Source of the DNA: an uncultured Mollicutes bacterium
GTDB taxonomy: Bacteria > Bacillota_I > Bacilli_A > ML615J-28 > CAG-313
Assembly (NCBI GenBank): GCA_900548675.1
Contig: URLJ01000011.1
Span: forward strand, 1 to 34,428
Direction: 5' to 3'
Length of the DNA: 34,428 nt
Each line of letters opens with the position of its first letter. Positions within the stretch are counted from its first letter, which is position 1. The position numbers and the translations under genes were made by a program. Under the pieces are notes generated by a model. It ran no database searches and was not told where the DNA came from. It saw nothing but the letters and a program-made list of their open reading frames with translations. Positions 33,342 to 34,428 of the stretch are shown piece after piece.

Positions 33342-33734
33342 ATGAAAAAAAATAAAAAAGGTTTCACAATTGTTGAATTAATTATTGTTATTGCAGCGAT
33401 GGCAGTATTAACTTCCGTCAGTGGTATTGCATATGTAAAGTTTGTAGATAAAAGTAAAGTTGAAGCTAATAAACAAGAAGTGTTGTCATTAGTTACTCTT
33501 TTAGACACAGCATTAATAGAAGAGGAGGAATATGAATTTAAGGGAATGAAAAGTGTATTTAACGATTATGCTTACTTAAATGATTACGTTATTGCTCATG
33601 TTTATGAAGAAAAAGTTGGACAACCAATTCCAAGTGATGTTGAAATAACTTGTGAATCAGGAATTATAACGTATAAAAAAAGAGGGATCACAACAAAATA
33701 TGATGTTAATACCAGAGCTTTTATAGATGAATAA
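33342..33734 (+). CDS. Type IV pilin (candidate major pilin)
   Basis: The 130-residue protein has the textbook prepilin signal MKKNKKG-FTIVELIIVIAA with Glu at +5, a hydrophobic helix to about 30 and a short polar domain with one Cys. It resembles ComGC in size and N-terminus. It has the strongest ribosome binding site of the operon (TAGGAGGT, 33330-33337) and a 34-base gap before it, which fits higher expression than the overlapping minor pilin genes. It overlaps the next gene by eight bases. Confidence 0.9.
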   Translation: MKKNKKGFTIVELIIVIAAMAVLTSVSGIAYVKFVDKSKVEANKQEVLSLVTLLDTALIEEEEYEFKGMKSVFNDYAYLNDYVIAHVYEEKVGQPIPSDVEITCESGIITYKKRGITTKYDVNTRAFIDE

Positions 33735-34269
33735 AAAAGGTTTTACGATAATTGAAATAGTAGTAAGTGTAGCAGTTATTGCGATTATGGGCTCTATATC
33801 ATTTCCTATTGCTAAAACTTTGATAAAATATAATTACCAAAATGAGTGTAATAGTATAGCTTACAAGATTAGGGATGCTCTAAAAGTTTGTATGCTCGAT
33901 CATTCAGCAATTTGCTCATCACGAATTTATCCAGTTAAATGTAAAACGATGGATAAATCGGTTGAAAACGAAAATAGAAATAATATCACTACTGCTGAGT
34001 TTTTACATTTTTACATTTTGGCGACAGAAGATATAGAAGATGATGATTATATCATGGTTTACAAAAGTGAATCAAGGATAGATACAATTCCCATTTTAGA
34101 AGAAGGTGGTGTGGGAGAAACAGAGGTATCTTTTAGATTAATGGGATACTTAAAAGTGCAACTAAATTTTGAAGTATATGATGCACTTCCTGGAGAAAAG
34201 GATTATGCTTACTTAAAATCCTTTATTGTTACGTATAGAGATGAATATACTTGTAAAGTCACAATGTAA
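33727..34269 (+). CDS. Type IV pilin-like protein, cysteine-rich
   Basis: The 180-residue protein starts MNKKG-FTIIEIVVSVAVIA, a clear prepilin signal with Glu at +5. Its exposed domain has five Cys (in ECNS, VCML, ICSS, KCKT and YTCKV), more than the other pilins of the locus, so intrachain disulfides are possible. It overlaps the previous gene by eight bases and lacks a good ribosome binding site, indicating coupled translation. It is the last pilin gene before the transposase fragment; no terminator is visible in the 52 bases between. Confidence 0.87.
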   Translation: MNKKGFTIIEIVVSVAVIAIMGSISFPIAKTLIKYNYQNECNSIAYKIRDALKVCMLDHSAICSSRIYPVKCKTMDKSVENENRNNITTAEFLHFYILATEDIEDDDYIMVYKSESRIDTIPILEEGGVGETEVSFRLMGYLKVQLNFEVYDALPGEKDYAYLKSFIVTYRDEYTCKVTM

Positions 34270-34288
34270 ATTTTTGTTTTTGACGGTT

Positions 34289-34428
34289 TGTCAATCATCG
34301 TGCACAAAATTGTGTCCTAGATTAATGGGTTTTGTTATAATTATCTAGGAATTCAATTGGGGATAAGTAGCCAAGCGGTTTCATTGGAAATCTATTATAT
34401 TCATACATTCTTCTAGCAACTTGAGTTT
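34289..34428 (-). mobile_element. End of an insertion sequence (partial, cut by window edge)
   Basis: The transposase C-terminus lies at the window edge. Beyond its stop, the sequence from about 34286 (TTTGTCAATCATCGTGCACA) with the palindrome CACAAAATTGTG could be the terminal inverted repeat, with the edge at TGTCAATC. The other end is outside the window, so the boundary is tentative. Confidence 0.5.
34322..34428 (-). CDS. Transposase/integrase-core protein, C-terminal fragment
   Basis: On the minus strand, 34 codons and a stop (34324-34322) are open to the window edge: TQVARRMYEYNRFPMKPLGY, then LSPIEFLDNYNKTH. The YNRFPMKPLGYLSPIEF pattern matches the C-terminal end of DDE integrase-core transposases of the IS3/IS481 type, where a (Y)NxxRP..LGY.(S/T)P.E segment is typical. 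The rest of the gene lies outside the window. Confidence 0.8.
   Translation of the reverse strand, partial: TQVARRMYEYNRFPMKPLGYLSPIEFLDNYNKTH

Noticed and set aside
1..34428. Mycoplasma genetic code (TGA as Trp)
   Set aside because: Several genes end at TGA in conserved positions (for example alaS and tmcAL as read), and Trp is encoded by TGG in conserved motifs such as that of GAPDH.

Overview
The window is AT-rich, densely coded DNA from a low-GC Gram-positive bacterium (Bacillota). The evidence is a Gram-positive PolC replicase, a T-box riboswitch on alaS, the rel-dtd and alaS-ruvX-DUF1292 neighbourhoods, a SpoIIIAH-like protein and strong AGGAGG-type ribosome binding sites. TGA is used as a stop codon (for example at 3679-3681 and 23211-23213), so the genetic code is the standard bacterial one and not the mycoplasma code. 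I cannot name the genus; a deep Bacilli/Erysipelotrichia/Acholeplasma-like lineage is a guess.

Layout. 1-6389: the 3' part of a bifunctional rel gene, dtd, an unrecognised 572-aa protein that may be a decayed GGDEF-EAL protein, a DUF1189-like membrane protein, an orphan SpoIIIAH-like protein and an RluA-type pseudouridine synthase. 6408-6481: a tRNA-Cys gene on the minus strand with its own near-consensus promoter and a terminator inside the rluA stop region. 6577-15902: a C39-like lipoprotein, polC, a Bax-inhibitor-1-like protein, gap and an AI-2E-family membrane protein, several with clear promoters and terminators. 15990-20273: two tandem paralogous membrane proteins, each with about six N-terminal helices, an acidic linker and a YjbR/MmcQ-like domain; the second adds a very long Ala/Glu/Lys coiled coil encoded partly by 66-bp tandem repeats. 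20287-24043: an alanine T-box leader, alaS, ruvX and a DUF1292 protein with a Cys/His-rich tail. 24091-26267 (minus): an Mrp/ApbC ATPase that lacks the expected CxxC motif, and a tmcAL (ylbM) gene that appears frameshifted at a run of eight A.

26334-34269: a small thioredoxin-fold protein, a polytopic membrane protein with a C-terminal LuxR-type helix-turn-helix, and then a compact operon for a type IV pilus or type II secretion-like machine: three minor pseudopilin-like proteins, a possible PilM-like protein, the GspF/PilC platform, the GspE/PilB ATPase and two more pilins. The order differs from the classical comG operon. The last 107 bases encode the C-terminus of a transposase on the minus strand.

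The most interesting points are the unusual pilin locus with a membrane LuxR protein next to it, the paired membrane-tethered YjbR-like proteins, the frameshifted tmcAL, the CxxC-less Mrp and the possible decayed GGDEF-EAL protein beside rel. Several strong promoters share an extended -10 of the form TGnTATAAT. No gene-free stretch exceeds 300 bases; the longest, 20274-20522, is filled by the T-box leader.
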